DNA of 37,624 nt from an uncultured Neomegalonema sp. (lineage in GTDB: Bacteria; Pseudomonadota; Alphaproteobacteria; Rhodobacterales; Rhodobacteraceae). Location: contig CALFWP010000122.1 in the NCBI GenBank assembly GCA_937927905.1, positions 1-37,624 of the forward strand. The letters are read 5' to 3'. The notes under the pieces are model-generated. The model saw nothing but the letters and a program-made list of their open reading frames with translations. It did no database searches and was not told where the DNA came from. Shown here piece by piece: positions 15,599-24,559 of this stretch (positions within the stretch are counted from its first letter, which is position 1; each line of letters begins with the position of its first letter). A program made the translations under genes and the position numbers.

Positions 15599-15706
15599 GT
15601 ACTGACCGTCCTGTGCTTCAAATATGAAACCTGCCATGACCGTCAGACTTTGCATAAAATATATGCAGGCGGATACAGCACCTTATACGCTATGCAGCCA
15701 TAAGCT

Positions 15707-16429
15707 TCACGGCGTGTTACTGTGGGTGTGATCATGATGATGCTGATAAAGCGCCAGTGCACCGGCGGTACCGGTTCCGAATAATGCACGGTATTCAGGG
15801 GCTTCTGAAACAACAGTCGGTGTGCCCTCGCAACAAATATGACCGTTGACGCACAGCACGCGGTCCGATGCGCTCATCACGACGTGCAAATCATGACTGA
15901 CCATCAGAACACCGCATCCGGTCTGTTCACGTACCCGCTCGATCAGGTGATAAAATGTAACGGTTGCAGGCTGATCCAGACCCTGTGTCGGCTCATCAAG
16001 CGCCAGCAGGTCCGGTTTACGCAGGATGGCGCGCGCAAGCAGAGCGCGCTGAAACTGTCCACCTGAAAGTGTCGATAACTGTTTATTTTCAAGATCTTCA
16101 ATACCGGTATCTGCAAGAGCGGACCTTCGTTCCTCAGGCGTGCTTTTCGCACTGAGAGATAAAAAACGTCCGATTGTCATCGGCATTGTTTTATCTACGG
16201 ACAGCTTCTGCGGAACATACCCGATGCACAGATTATCACGGCGTTTAACCGTTCCGCTGCTGAGTCTGACCGCGCCGGTCAATGCGCGCAGTAACGTTGT
16301 CTTACCCGACCCGTTAGGTCCGACAATGGTGACGATTTCACCCGGAACGACCACCATAGATATATTATCAAGGATCGTATTGCCGCCAAAACTGACGCTG
16401 ATTGAGTTCGCTTCGATAAATGGCGTCAA
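15707..16429 (-). CDS. Zinc-type ABC transporter ATP-binding protein (ZnuC-like)
   Basis: A 240-aa ABC ATPase of the metal-uptake (ZnuC/MntB) class, expected to drive import of Zn2+ or a related metal through a membrane permease. Walker A is GPNGSGKTT, the Q-loop is in YVPQKLSV, the signature is LSGGQFQRALLARAIL, Walker B is LLALDEPTQGLD and the switch His is in VSHDLHVV. The C-terminus is histidine-rich (YQHHHDHTHSNTP), which favours zinc. The start is a TTG at 16429 with a strong GGAGG 5 nt upstream. No znuA, znuB or zur gene is adjacent, which is unusual. The subfamily is confident; the exact metal is inferred. Confidence 0.8.
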   Translation of the reverse strand: MTPFIEANSISVSFGGNTILDNISMVVVPGEIVTIVGPNGSGKTTLLRALTGAVRLSSGTVKRRDNLCIGYVPQKLSVDKTMPMTIGRFLSLSAKSTPEERRSALADTGIEDLENKQLSTLSGGQFQRALLARAILRKPDLLALDEPTQGLDQPATVTFYHLIERVREQTGCGVLMVSHDLHVVMSASDRVLCVNGHICCEGTPTVVSEAPEYRALFGTGTAGALALYQHHHDHTHSNTP

Positions 16430-16546
16430 GGGGGCCTCCGGCTTTACGTTATGGCCGTCAAAAGTTACCTAAAAAGAGATGCCGATAAGCAAGAGAGGTT
16501 CTGCATGGGCAGATGTCTGCTTGCCAATTCTTCGAAAACCCAAATC

Positions 16547-17041
16547 TCACCATAACTTTTCCGGTTTTTTTGTATGAACAGTTTCCAGTATCCGGCGCAT
16601 TGTTCCGGGGTCAGTATCATCCGGCAAATTGTTAAAATCAAAATAGGCGGCTTCAGCTATTTCTAAAGTGAATCGCTTTTGGCATATGTCCCCTTCGACG
16701 TCACAATGATATGCAAGCACATGGTCCCGCTTGCTGGCTATTTTATTGTAAAATACACCATGGAGCTTGGGGGGAGCCGACAGTTCCAGGCCTGTTTCCT
16801 GGCGCAGCTCTCTACCTAAAGCCTGTTCACAGGTTTCCCCTTTCTCAACCCCACCCCCCGGAAAGTGCCACCCTGGTGTGTAAGTGTGACGCACAAGAAG
16901 GAATTTGGTTTCATCCGACTGTACAATCGCACGAACACCGATGGTCAAACCACGCGACACAAAAAAATAAGCATGAAATAACCGGTTCAGCATAGCTCGA
17001 CCCAGTTGCACTGCACTGTTTTGCCTCCAGATAAACGCCAT
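16547..17041 (-). CDS. NUDIX hydrolase
   Basis: A 164-aa NUDIX protein. The Nudix box is GGGVEKGETCEQALGREL followed by RQETGLEL, with the Glu residues that bind Mg2+ in place. Such enzymes cleave nucleoside diphosphates linked to another group; the substrate here is unknown. LLVRHTYTPGWHFPGG before the box is typical. The ATG at 17041 gives 164 aa; another at 16993 (MLNRLFHAYFFVSRG) is equally likely because neither has a clear ribosome site. It starts 38 nt after the CapD-like gene on the same strand, so both may be co-transcribed, perhaps acting on nucleotide sugars, though that link is only positional. Confidence 0.85.
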   Translation of the reverse strand: MAFIWRQNSAVQLGRAMLNRLFHAYFFVSRGLTIGVRAIVQSDETKFLLVRHTYTPGWHFPGGGVEKGETCEQALGRELRQETGLELSAPPKLHGVFYNKIASKRDHVLAYHCDVEGDICQKRFTLEIAEAAYFDFNNLPDDTDPGTMRRILETVHTKKPEKLW

Positions 17042-17079
17042 GCGAGGCGATTTCCAAACATCTCCAGCGCTGATCCGGA

Positions 17080-18999
17080 TTAAGATTCAATGGCGGAACG
17101 CCACAATAAATCGGATACGTCATCATTCGCCGGGGCATATTCTATCGGTAAGTCTCCAAGGATTGTCATGATCTCAGAAAAGTCAAATTTTTCACAGGCT
17201 TGCCGGAGGCGGTCCAGCATGACGAGCAGTTCGGATTCTTCAAGATATACTTCTGACGCCGTCCAGATACGGGTATGGCGTGTGCTGGACGGATTATTGC
17301 CGATCAAAAGCTCTTCGTAAAGTTTCTCACCCTTACGCAAGCCTGTAATACAAACCGGAATGTCGCCATTCTCGGCATCCGATTGATCAGAATTCGCGGC
17401 CAGATACGGTTTCAAGCCGTGGTATTTGACCATACTCATGGCCAAATCCACGATTTTTACCGGCTCGCCCATATCAAGAACGAAAACATCCCCGCCTTTG
17501 CCAAGCGCCCCAGCCTGAATGACCAGTTGTGCCGCCTCACAGATAGTCATGAAATATCGTGTGATATCCTTATGGGTAACAGTAACAGGGCCGCCGCTTT
17601 TAATCTGTGCGGTGAAACGCGGTATAACGGATCCGGAGGACCCGAGGACGTTGCCGAAGCGGACCATAGAGTACACTGTACCGGGTGTTTTTTGTGCCTG
17701 ACATATGAGTTCAGCGATACGTTTGGTCGCTCCCATAATATTTGTCGGCCGAACCGCCTTATCGGTCGATATCAAAATAAAGTTTTCGACATTGAGTTTC
17801 GCAGCAGCCGTCACAATGGCGGCGGTTCCGAACACATTGTTCTGAATGCCCTCAATCACATTTTCCTCAACCAAAGGAACGTGCTTATAAGCAGCTGCAT
17901 GATAGATCGTCTGAACACCGAATGTTTTTATGATCGTTTCCAGTCTCCGGCTGTCCCGCACCGATCCCATTGCAGGAACAACTCTGGTTTTGATACCCAA
18001 GCGCTGTGCGGTGGCAGAAAGCTCCTGTTCGATCTGATACAATGCGTATTCGGAGATTTCGTACAGTATCAAAATTTCAGGATTCTGGTTCATAACCTGA
18101 CGACAAAGTTCACTACCGATAGAGCCGCCGGCACCGGAAACCATGACAACTTTGCCTGTAATATTCTTACCGAGCAATTCAGGGTCAGGTGGTATCGGAT
18201 CGCGTCCTAAGAGATCTTCCGCCGACACCGCACGCAGCTCAGATACCAGTGTTCTTCCGCTTATGATATCCGACATATCAGGAATTGTTTTGATCTCGAG
18301 ATGCAAATCCTCAAGTGCGCTTACAATTTGCCGTCTGCGCACACGACTAAGCTCAGGATCTGCGAGCAAAACAACGCGCGCTCCCGTTTTCTGAACAAGA
18401 TCCGGTATTTTTTGAGGCGAAAAGACAGTCAGTCCTGCAACTCTCAAATCCTGCAAATCCGTATTATCATCAACAAGTGCTACAGGTTCGTACTCGTAAC
18501 CGTGAAACAATGAGTTCAAAAGCTGTAAGCCGGAGTCTTCCGCTCCGTAAATGATAACCGGTTGCCTTTTCAAATGATTCAGGCTGCGAAAAAAGGTGCG
18601 GATTATAAACCGCGAGCCGCCAACGGATAAAAAAGTCAAAACAAGATACAGTAGAGGAATTGATACTGAAATATCAACACCCAGGGCAAGGCCGAGCCCG
18701 TACAGCACACCCGCAGAAATCAGTGCTCCCTTACCTATAATGATAAGGATTTTTCCGGTTATAAACCGAACAAGTGCACGGTAAAGACCTGAAAAATAAA
18801 AAAGAATTAACGTCTGAGAAACACTGAAAAATGCAACGGCCCATACTTTTGACTGAGCGAGTAGAGCCGTGCTCCCAGAATGCAGAAGTATGGCAAAAAT
18901 CAGTGAAAAAGAAACCAAAATAAAATCCAACCCGAGTTGAATCGCGACTTTATTCCGCCGGTTCATAGCCAAAAAATAGTTCGGCAAAAATATCATCAA
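17080..18999 (-). CDS. CapD/FlaA1-type nucleotide-sugar epimerase/dehydratase
   Basis: A 639-aa membrane-linked enzyme of surface polysaccharide synthesis. The N-terminal ~150 residues hold about four membrane segments, followed by a CoA-binding-like Rossmann unit (QPVIIYGAEDSGLQLLNSL). The catalytic short-chain dehydrogenase-type domain begins near residue 285 with MVSGAGGSIGSELCRQV, has IYHAAAYKHVPLVE, and the modified active site STDKAVRPTNIMGATKR where Met replaces the usual Tyr, as in the large 4,6-dehydratases WbpM and CapD. These act on UDP-GlcNAc-type sugars to start capsule, O-antigen or exopolysaccharide subunits. Its start is MMIFLPN at 18999, with MNRRN at 18966 as alternative. 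It stands alone with the NUDIX gene and no glycosyltransferases nearby. Confidence 0.9.
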   Translation of the reverse strand: MMIFLPNYFLAMNRRNKVAIQLGLDFILVSFSLIFAILLHSGSTALLAQSKVWAVAFFSVSQTLILFYFSGLYRALVRFITGKILIIIGKGALISAGVLYGLGLALGVDISVSIPLLYLVLTFLSVGGSRFIIRTFFRSLNHLKRQPVIIYGAEDSGLQLLNSLFHGYEYEPVALVDDNTDLQDLRVAGLTVFSPQKIPDLVQKTGARVVLLADPELSRVRRRQIVSALEDLHLEIKTIPDMSDIISGRTLVSELRAVSAEDLLGRDPIPPDPELLGKNITGKVVMVSGAGGSIGSELCRQVMNQNPEILILYEISEYALYQIEQELSATAQRLGIKTRVVPAMGSVRDSRRLETIIKTFGVQTIYHAAAYKHVPLVEENVIEGIQNNVFGTAAIVTAAAKLNVENFILISTDKAVRPTNIMGATKRIAELICQAQKTPGTVYSMVRFGNVLGSSGSVIPRFTAQIKSGGPVTVTHKDITRYFMTICEAAQLVIQAGALGKGGDVFVLDMGEPVKIVDLAMSMVKYHGLKPYLAANSDQSDAENGDIPVCITGLRKGEKLYEELLIGNNPSSTRHTRIWTASEVYLEESELLVMLDRLRQACEKFDFSEIMTILGDLPIEYAPANDDVSDLLWRSAIES

Positions 19000-19106
19000 A
19001 ATAACTCAGGATAAATTGTTAACAAAAATTTAACTGCATGTGTAACCGGATGCAAATACATAAATTAATCCGGTCATGGGTTGAAATTACAGTCTCGGAA
19101 TCCGGC

Positions 19107-19430
19107 TTAGGCGGCGTGGACGGATTTGATCAAGATGAAGACTGCTGCGAGGGCGGCGAATGCGCGGAAGTTCCGGGCGGTTTTCTTGCAGCGTAGGGCG
19201 ATGCGCTTGAAGCGTTTGAGCTTTCCGACGGCCTACTCGATGCGGGCACGGCCTTTGTAGAGTGCTTGCGCGAAACGCTTTGGGATGGCCTTTCGGTTCT
19301 TGCGATACGGGATCACCGGCACCGCCCCGCTTTTGCGGGCAAGATCACGATTGGCGGCGCTGTCATATCCCTTGTCGGCGACGACCGCAGGGGGCGTGAT
19401 GCCTGGGCCTGATCCCCATATTCTTCCCAG
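19107..19430 (-). pseudogene. IS5-family transposase remnant (C-terminal fragment)
   Basis: On the minus strand, about 108 codons match the C-terminal part of IS5-family (IS1031/ISL2-like) DDE transposases: TPPAVVADKGYDSAAN, then GAVPVIPYRKNRKAIP, LYKGRARIE, AVGKLKRFKRIALRCKK and the end AVFILIKSVHAA before the stop at 19107. A TAG at 19233-19235 interrupts it, probably from CAG, since RIEQAVGKLKRF is normal. The frame ends upstream at another stop near 19431, and the N-terminal half with the first catalytic Asp is gone. No inverted repeats were found. It lies in the gap between the CapD-like gene and lpxC and is dead. Confidence 0.85.
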
Positions 19431-19663
19431 CTATTGCTGCATGTCGGCCACTGGCCAAAACAAGCAAAACGAAATTTAGGTTCAAAATTTCCTGTATTTG
19501 ACTTAATAGCGTATTACGGGAGAAATAATGCAATACATACAGACTTTAAATTACCATTCGCCAAGTTTTCCTCAATGTAGTAAAATGTAATAATCGTTGA
19601 TTTGGTTTAGCTGCGCCGGAATGCTAACAACTCCGCAAATTACAGCAAAATTTTGAGGCCCCG

Positions 19664-20584
19664 ATGCAGAATACATTGGCCCGTCCCGTCCATATGACAG
19701 GGATAGGTGTTCATCGTGGTGTGACAGCAAATATTCGAATTCTACCTGCTGATCCCGGGCACGGCATTTTATTCAAGCGCACCGATATAACCGGTACGGA
19801 GAACATTGTTCATGCAAAATACGACCTTGTAACAGATACTGCGCTTTGCACCACGATCAGTAACTCCAAGGGCGTTTCGATATCGACAATCGAACATTTA
19901 ATGGCTGCGCTCGCAGGATGCGGTGTTGATAATGTTGTTGTAGAGCTTGACGGCCCCGAAATTCCAATCATGGACGGCAGCTCAGGGCCCTTTGTCAAAG
20001 AAATCCTATCCGCAGGGATCGTTGCACAGGGCAAACCTCTCAGGGTTCTGAAGATTTTATCACCGGTTTCCGTTGAACATGAAGGCCGCACCGCCGCACT
20101 CTACCCTTCGGAAACATTTGAAATCGAATTCAGGATTGATTTCAGAGATGCTGCAATCGGAAAACAAGTCCGCTCTGACAGGTTCGCCGATGACAGTTTT
20201 ATCCGCAATTATGCTGACGCGCGGACTTTCGGCCGCCTGGAAGATGTTGAAAAGCTACGCTCACTCGGATTCGCCAAGGGCGGATCGCTAGAAAATGCTG
20301 TTGTCGTCGATGGCGCCATGGTCCTCAATAAGGGTGGATTACGATACGGCGATGAATTTGTAAGGCACAAAATGCTCGACGCTGTCGGGGATCTCGCGCT
20401 TGCCGGTTCACCGGTGATCGGGAAGTATACCGGCGTAAAATCGGGGCATGACATGACGAATCGCCTGCTCCATAAACTTTTTGCGACACATGGTGCCTGG
20501 CGTTACGGAACCGTGAATAAGCGAACGGGGATTTTGCCGGATTACAGCAATAAATACGTTCACAATGAAGCAATCGTAGCATAA
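19664..20584 (+). CDS. lpxC: UDP-3-O-acyl-N-acetylglucosamine deacetylase
   Basis: LpxC is the zinc deacetylase of the committed step of lipid A synthesis. The 306-aa protein carries the zinc ligands His78 in STIEHLMAAL, and His235 and Asp239 in RHKMLDAVGDLALAG, plus the catalytic His262 in KSGHDMTNRLLH. The motif ELDGPEIPIMDGSS is also conserved. Length is normal. GAGG lies 6 nt upstream of the ATG. The order lpxC-bamD-recN is conserved in alphaproteobacteria; ftsZ, often just upstream, is not here. Instead an IS5 remnant and about 230 bp of AT-rich gap precede it, so the promoter must lie within 19431-19663. Confidence 0.97.
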   Translation: MQNTLARPVHMTGIGVHRGVTANIRILPADPGHGILFKRTDITGTENIVHAKYDLVTDTALCTTISNSKGVSISTIEHLMAALAGCGVDNVVVELDGPEIPIMDGSSGPFVKEILSAGIVAQGKPLRVLKILSPVSVEHEGRTAALYPSETFEIEFRIDFRDAAIGKQVRSDRFADDSFIRNYADARTFGRLEDVEKLRSLGFAKGGSLENAVVVDGAMVLNKGGLRYGDEFVRHKMLDAVGDLALAGSPVIGKYTGVKSGHDMTNRLLHKLFATHGAWRYGTVNKRTGILPDYSNKYVHNEAIVA

Positions 20585-20714
20585 TTGTAACGCTTTAAAG
20601 ACATAGAACTTCTTGAGAACAAATTGCATCCGCATACTTGGAATTTGACATCTGCGCGGATATAAACATGAAAATACAGCAAGCTGGTTTTCCCGCATGA
20701 GTTTGGAGAGAGTG

Positions 20715-21575
20715 ATGTCGATTGGTAATATCCGGAATTCTGTCCGTGCAACCGTAACCTGCCTCAGCCTTATGGCCCTTTCAGCATGTGGCGGATCAAC
20801 CGGGACTCTGTTCGGTGAAAGCAAACCGCCGATCGAAACGCAATCCCCGCAGGATATTTTTGCAGATGCGCAAAAAGAGCTGGCAAAGAAAAATCACCGC
20901 CGCGCCGCTAAGATGTTCGATGAACTGGAGCGCCTGCATCCCTACTCCGATTTATCGAAAAAGGCGATGCTGCTGTCGGCATATTCCTCATATGAAGCTG
21001 CGGAATATGATGATGCGGTTACATCCGCACAGCGTTATGTCGGATTTTTCCCAAGCGATGACCAGACCGATTACGCACGTTACATCGTAGCACAAAGCTA
21101 TTATGAGCAAATTGTCGATGTCGGCCGGGATCAGGGTATTACCGAGGATGCACTCTCCGCATTCCGTGAACTTGTGGCCCGGCATCCTGACAGTGATTAT
21201 GTCGATGATGCACGTTTAAAAATGGATACGGCGCTTGATCAGTTGTCCGGCAAGGAAATGACGATCGGTCGATATTACCTTAAGCGCGGTGATTATCTTG
21301 CCGCCATCAACCGGTTCCAAACCGTCGTTAAGCAATATGACACAACATCACATGTACAGGAGGCCCTCCACCGTCTGGTAGAGGCCAATCTTGCGCTCGG
21401 TCTGGTTGGAGAAGCCAAGTCTGCCGGTGCTGTTTTGGGACATAATTACCCCGGATCCGAATGGTATGCAAACAGCTATGCAATGCTTACGGAAAGCGGT
21501 GCCGTTGTCGGCGGCGATAAAGACGCCTGGTACAAGCGTGCATATCGTCAGGTAATCAAAGGCGAGTGGCTCTGA
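20715..21575 (+). CDS. bamD: Outer-membrane protein assembly lipoprotein BamD
   Basis: BamD is the essential lipoprotein of the Bam complex, which inserts beta-barrel proteins in the outer membrane; it acts from the periplasm. The 286-aa protein has a lipoprotein signal ending at lipobox LSAC with Cys25. After a linker come tetratricopeptide-like repeats: DIFADAQKELAKKNHRRAA, then ERLHPYSDLSKKAMLL and YYEQIVDVGRDQGITEDAL, all typical of BamD/ComL. I take the ATG at 20715 because GGAGAG lies just upstream; an ATG at 20697 is possible and would add six residues. It is 130 nt downstream of lpxC and 3 nt before recN. Confidence 0.95.
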   Translation: MSIGNIRNSVRATVTCLSLMALSACGGSTGTLFGESKPPIETQSPQDIFADAQKELAKKNHRRAAKMFDELERLHPYSDLSKKAMLLSAYSSYEAAEYDDAVTSAQRYVGFFPSDDQTDYARYIVAQSYYEQIVDVGRDQGITEDALSAFRELVARHPDSDYVDDARLKMDTALDQLSGKEMTIGRYYLKRGDYLAAINRFQTVVKQYDTTSHVQEALHRLVEANLALGLVGEAKSAGAVLGHNYPGSEWYANSYAMLTESGAVVGGDKDAWYKRAYRQVIKGEWL

Positions 21576-21578
21576 CAT

Positions 21579-23264
21579 ATGCTGCGCCGTCTATCGGTTC
21601 GTGACATTGTCCTGATTGACACGCTGGACCTGGAATTTGAACCGGGCCTGGGGGCAATGACCGGTGAAACCGGTGCGGGCAAGTCCATACTGCTTGATGC
21701 ATTGGGTGCCGCGCTCGGGTCGCGTGTTGCGGGCGCTTTGGTGCGGGCCGGGGCCGCTAACGGCACTGCTACAGCTGAATTTGACGTTACGTCCGGCCAT
21801 ACGGCCTGGGACTGGCTGCGGGAGCAGGGCTATGACATCGAGGATGAAACATTAATCCTCCGCCGCGTCATCGGCAAAGAAGGGCGAAGCCGCGCTTTTA
21901 TCAATGATCAGCCTGCAAGTGTTTCCGCCCTTCGGACCCTTGGCTCTATGCTGGTTGAGATACACGGACAATTTGACGACCGCAGCCTGACAAATCCTGC
22001 GGCACACGGCTTTTTGCTGGATGCCTATGCCGGTCTTGATGGCGATGTAACAAAACTGCGCAAGTTGCATGCGGCGTGGCGTAGTGCGGAAAAGGCGCTG
22101 GTGGCAGGGCGTACTGAAATTGAAGATGCCCGTAATGACGCCGAATACGTCCGGCACTCGGTTGAAGAACTGGAAAAACTGGCACCCGAAAATGATGAGG
22201 AAGCCAGACTTGATGCGGAACGCCGTTCCATGCAACGGGCGGTTTCGATTGCCGAAGATGTCGCGAACGCAGCACAGGCTCTTGGCAGCAAAGGAGCAGA
22301 AGGGCGATTGGCCGAGGCGGTGCGCTGGCTGGATACGGCTGCACCGAAGGCGGACGGGCGGCTGGACGCGGCACTTGCCGCACTTGACCGGACAATGTCC
22401 GAAATGTCCGAAGCTATCGGCGAGGTTGATAGCGCGTTAGAGGCATTGTCTGTCGACCCCAATGTCCTGGAACAGATTGAGGAGCGGCTCTTCGCCTTGC
22501 GCGGTCTGGCGCGCAAGCACCGGATGAGTGTCACCGACCTGGCGACATTGCGCACAAAAATGAACGAACGGCTCAGTTTCATCGAGGCCGGTGAAGAACG
22601 GCTGGCGGAACTGGAACAATCGGCGCGGGATGCCCATAGTGCTTACCTGAAAAAAGCCCGTGCGCTAAGCGCGGCGCGGCACAAGGCAGGCGGGGCACTG
22701 GACAAGGCCGTTATGAAGGAGCTGCCGCCGCTGAAACTGGAACGTGCCAAATTCCGCACGGAAATCACAGTCGATGAAAATAATGGAACATCCGACGGAA
22801 TTGACCGTGTTTCCTTTACCGTTGCAACAAATCCCGGCTCGCCCTTCGGAGCAATAGACAAAACCGCATCCGGCGGGGAATTGTCGCGCTTTCTGTTGGC
22901 GCTCAAAGTTTGTCTTGTGAACAATGCAAATGACAAGACGACGATCATCTTTGATGAAATTGATCGCGGCGTCGGCGGTGCAACGGCCGCGGCAATCGGT
23001 ATGAGGCTGCGGCGACTGGGCGATGCGGGTCAGGCTCTGGTTATTACCCACGCGCCTCAGGTTGCGGCGGAGGCCTCCAGACACTGGCGCATTAAAAAGG
23101 CGGTTACGAAACAGGAAGGACAGGACATCACAACCACCCGCGTGGCTGTTTTGTCCGAAAAAGAGCGCGTTGCGGAGCTGGCGCGGATGCTGGCCGGTGA
23201 AACCATCACCAAAGAGGCCCGTGATGCCGCCCGAAGCCTGTTAAAAAAGGTTCCAGCCGCGTAA
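21579..23264 (+). CDS. recN: DNA repair protein RecN
   Basis: RecN is an SMC-like ATPase that supports RecA during double-strand break repair. The 561-aa protein has the N-terminal P-loop GETGAGKSILLDALG, a long central coiled-coil region (residues about 160-370, rich in Ala/Glu/Arg), and the C-terminal ATPase half with signature TASGGELSRFLLALKV, Walker B TTIIFDEIDRGVGG and the His-containing ITHAPQVAA. Length is normal. The ATG follows the bamD stop by 3 nt, so the two are co-translated. Its last 24 bp overlap the end of the convergent phosphatase gene. ligA, which follows recN in many relatives, is not here. Confidence 0.97.
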   Translation: MLRRLSVRDIVLIDTLDLEFEPGLGAMTGETGAGKSILLDALGAALGSRVAGALVRAGAANGTATAEFDVTSGHTAWDWLREQGYDIEDETLILRRVIGKEGRSRAFINDQPASVSALRTLGSMLVEIHGQFDDRSLTNPAAHGFLLDAYAGLDGDVTKLRKLHAAWRSAEKALVAGRTEIEDARNDAEYVRHSVEELEKLAPENDEEARLDAERRSMQRAVSIAEDVANAAQALGSKGAEGRLAEAVRWLDTAAPKADGRLDAALAALDRTMSEMSEAIGEVDSALEALSVDPNVLEQIEERLFALRGLARKHRMSVTDLATLRTKMNERLSFIEAGEERLAELEQSARDAHSAYLKKARALSAARHKAGGALDKAVMKELPPLKLERAKFRTEITVDENNGTSDGIDRVSFTVATNPGSPFGAIDKTASGGELSRFLLALKVCLVNNANDKTTIIFDEIDRGVGGATAAAIGMRLRRLGDAGQALVITHAPQVAAEASRHWRIKKAVTKQEGQDITTTRVAVLSEKERVAELARMLAGETITKEARDAARSLLKKVPAA

Positions 23265-23792
23265 CTGCACGCCGAAATCCGTCACCCTGAAAACGGCACG
23301 CCCGCCCCATCCGATTTCCAGTCGCGTAGTATGATCAAGCGGTATTCCGAGAAGATGCGCCGCAAGCACCCGCCACGGTCCGCCATGAGCAACGGCTATG
23401 ACCGTCCGGTCCCGGGGTTGCTTTTGCCACCAGTCAATAGTGCGCGCGGCAACACTGCGCAACGACTCTCCGCCCGGCGGGATGTAACCGGACAGATCAG
23501 TTGCCCATGCGTCCAGCTCCTCGCGGGGTAGATCATCCCAGCACCGCATTTCCCAATCCCCGAAATCCATTTCAACCAACCGCGCATCGGTTTCCACCGG
23601 TCCAAAATATTCGGCCAGGCGCATTGCGCGCTGCATCGGACTGGAGATAATCCGCACATCCGATGGCATCACGGCCCGAAGGCGGGTAACATCGGATGCA
23701 AGGTGCTTCGGGTCGGCCTCAACATCTGTGGACCCGTAACAGGTTCCGTCTGCAACAACAGTTTTCGGATGGCGGATCAGGATCAGATCCAT
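23241..23792 (-). CDS. Histidine phosphatase, CobC-like (alpha-ribazole phosphatase)
   Basis: A 183-aa phosphoglycerate-mutase-fold phosphatase. The catalytic motif is LIRHPKT (RHP rather than the commoner RHG), with the second Arg in SSPMQRAMRLAEYF, the acid in EMDFGDWE and the second His in VAHGGPWRVL. Its position after cobT and cobS, overlapping the cobS stop, suggests alpha-ribazole-5'-phosphate dephosphorylation in cobalamin nucleotide-loop assembly. That role is inferred from context; the fold alone would allow other substrates. It converges with recN and overlaps its last 24 bp. Confidence 0.8.
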   Translation of the reverse strand: MDLILIRHPKTVVADGTCYGSTDVEADPKHLASDVTRLRAVMPSDVRIISSPMQRAMRLAEYFGPVETDARLVEMDFGDWEMRCWDDLPREELDAWATDLSGYIPPGGESLRSVAARTIDWWQKQPRDRTVIAVAHGGPWRVLAAHLLGIPLDHTTRLEIGWGGRAVFRVTDFGVQLRGWNLF

Positions 23793-24559
23793 GCACTCAA
23801 CCCCAGTAAAAACGCAATTTCCGTGGCCTGTTGTACAGCGCCCGCAGTGTCCCCTGTCCAGCCGCCGAGTTTTTTACGGAACAGCCGCCGCAGAAACAGT
23901 GTTGCAATGACGGTTGCCGCAACAGCCGCAAACACTGTATCCGCTCCGAATGTGATCGCACCGGCAACAAGCGGGAGCGCAATACTCAGGAATGCTACCG
24001 CAATGGAAAATGTCCCGGCTTGCCCGGTCAGCGGTGGCACCTTTGCACTATCTGCATCGCGGGCATAGGGAAGCGACCAGATTATAACCAGCATTGCACC
24101 GCGGCTGATCATATGCGCCGCGATAAAAACCGGGCCCGCCGTCCGGATAATGTCCGAAGCAAATATATCACCGTAAAATGACACGCGCAGCGCAAATGAT
24201 ATGATCAGTGCAAGCGCGCCATAGGTACCGATTGTGCTGTCTTTCATAATCGCAAGCCGCCGCGCGCGGGTCTGTCCGCCGCCAAGACCATCAGCTGTAT
24301 CGGCCAAGCCGTCCTCATGCAACGCTCCGGTCACCAGTACGCCGCTTCCTATGGCCAGGACCAGCGCAGGCACCAGTTCAAGGCCGCAAAGTTTTGCCAC
24401 AATAAAAACCGCAGCGCAGACAGCCCCCACAACAGCACCCGCAAGCGGAAACCATTTGGCGGCACGGTCCAGCCGGCCCTCCTCCCATCCGGGATCGGGC
24501 ACCGGCAGGCGTGTCAGGAACTGCAGGGCGGACAAAACCGCAAGCCATTCGCGTTTCAT
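23783..24559 (-). CDS. cobS: Adenosylcobinamide-GDP ribazoletransferase
   Basis: CobS (CobV in aerobic nomenclature) joins adenosylcobinamide-GDP and alpha-ribazole in the last steps of cobalamin synthesis, in the membrane. The 258-aa protein shows LSALQFLTRLPVPDPGWE at the start, the family motif GALHEDGLADTADGLGGGQT with RRLAIMKDSTIGTYGALAL, and several membrane segments. Length is normal. It overlaps the cobT stop by 4 nt (ATGA) and its own end overlaps the phosphatase start, so the three are tightly coupled. Confidence 0.95.
   Translation of the reverse strand: MKREWLAVLSALQFLTRLPVPDPGWEEGRLDRAAKWFPLAGAVVGAVCAAVFIVAKLCGLELVPALVLAIGSGVLVTGALHEDGLADTADGLGGGQTRARRLAIMKDSTIGTYGALALIISFALRVSFYGDIFASDIIRTAGPVFIAAHMISRGAMLVIIWSLPYARDADSAKVPPLTGQAGTFSIAVAFLSIALPLVAGAITFGADTVFAAVAATVIATLFLRRLFRKKLGGWTGDTAGAVQQATEIAFLLGLSAWI

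Noticed and set aside
16430..16546. Possible Zur operator upstream of the ZnuC-like gene
   Set aside because: Only scattered TAAC/GTTAT pieces are present; there is no symmetrical AT-rich dyad of the Zur kind.
17275..18210. A 311-codon open frame opposite the CapD-like gene
   Set aside because: Antisense to a clear enzyme with conserved motifs; no ribosome site or family pattern.
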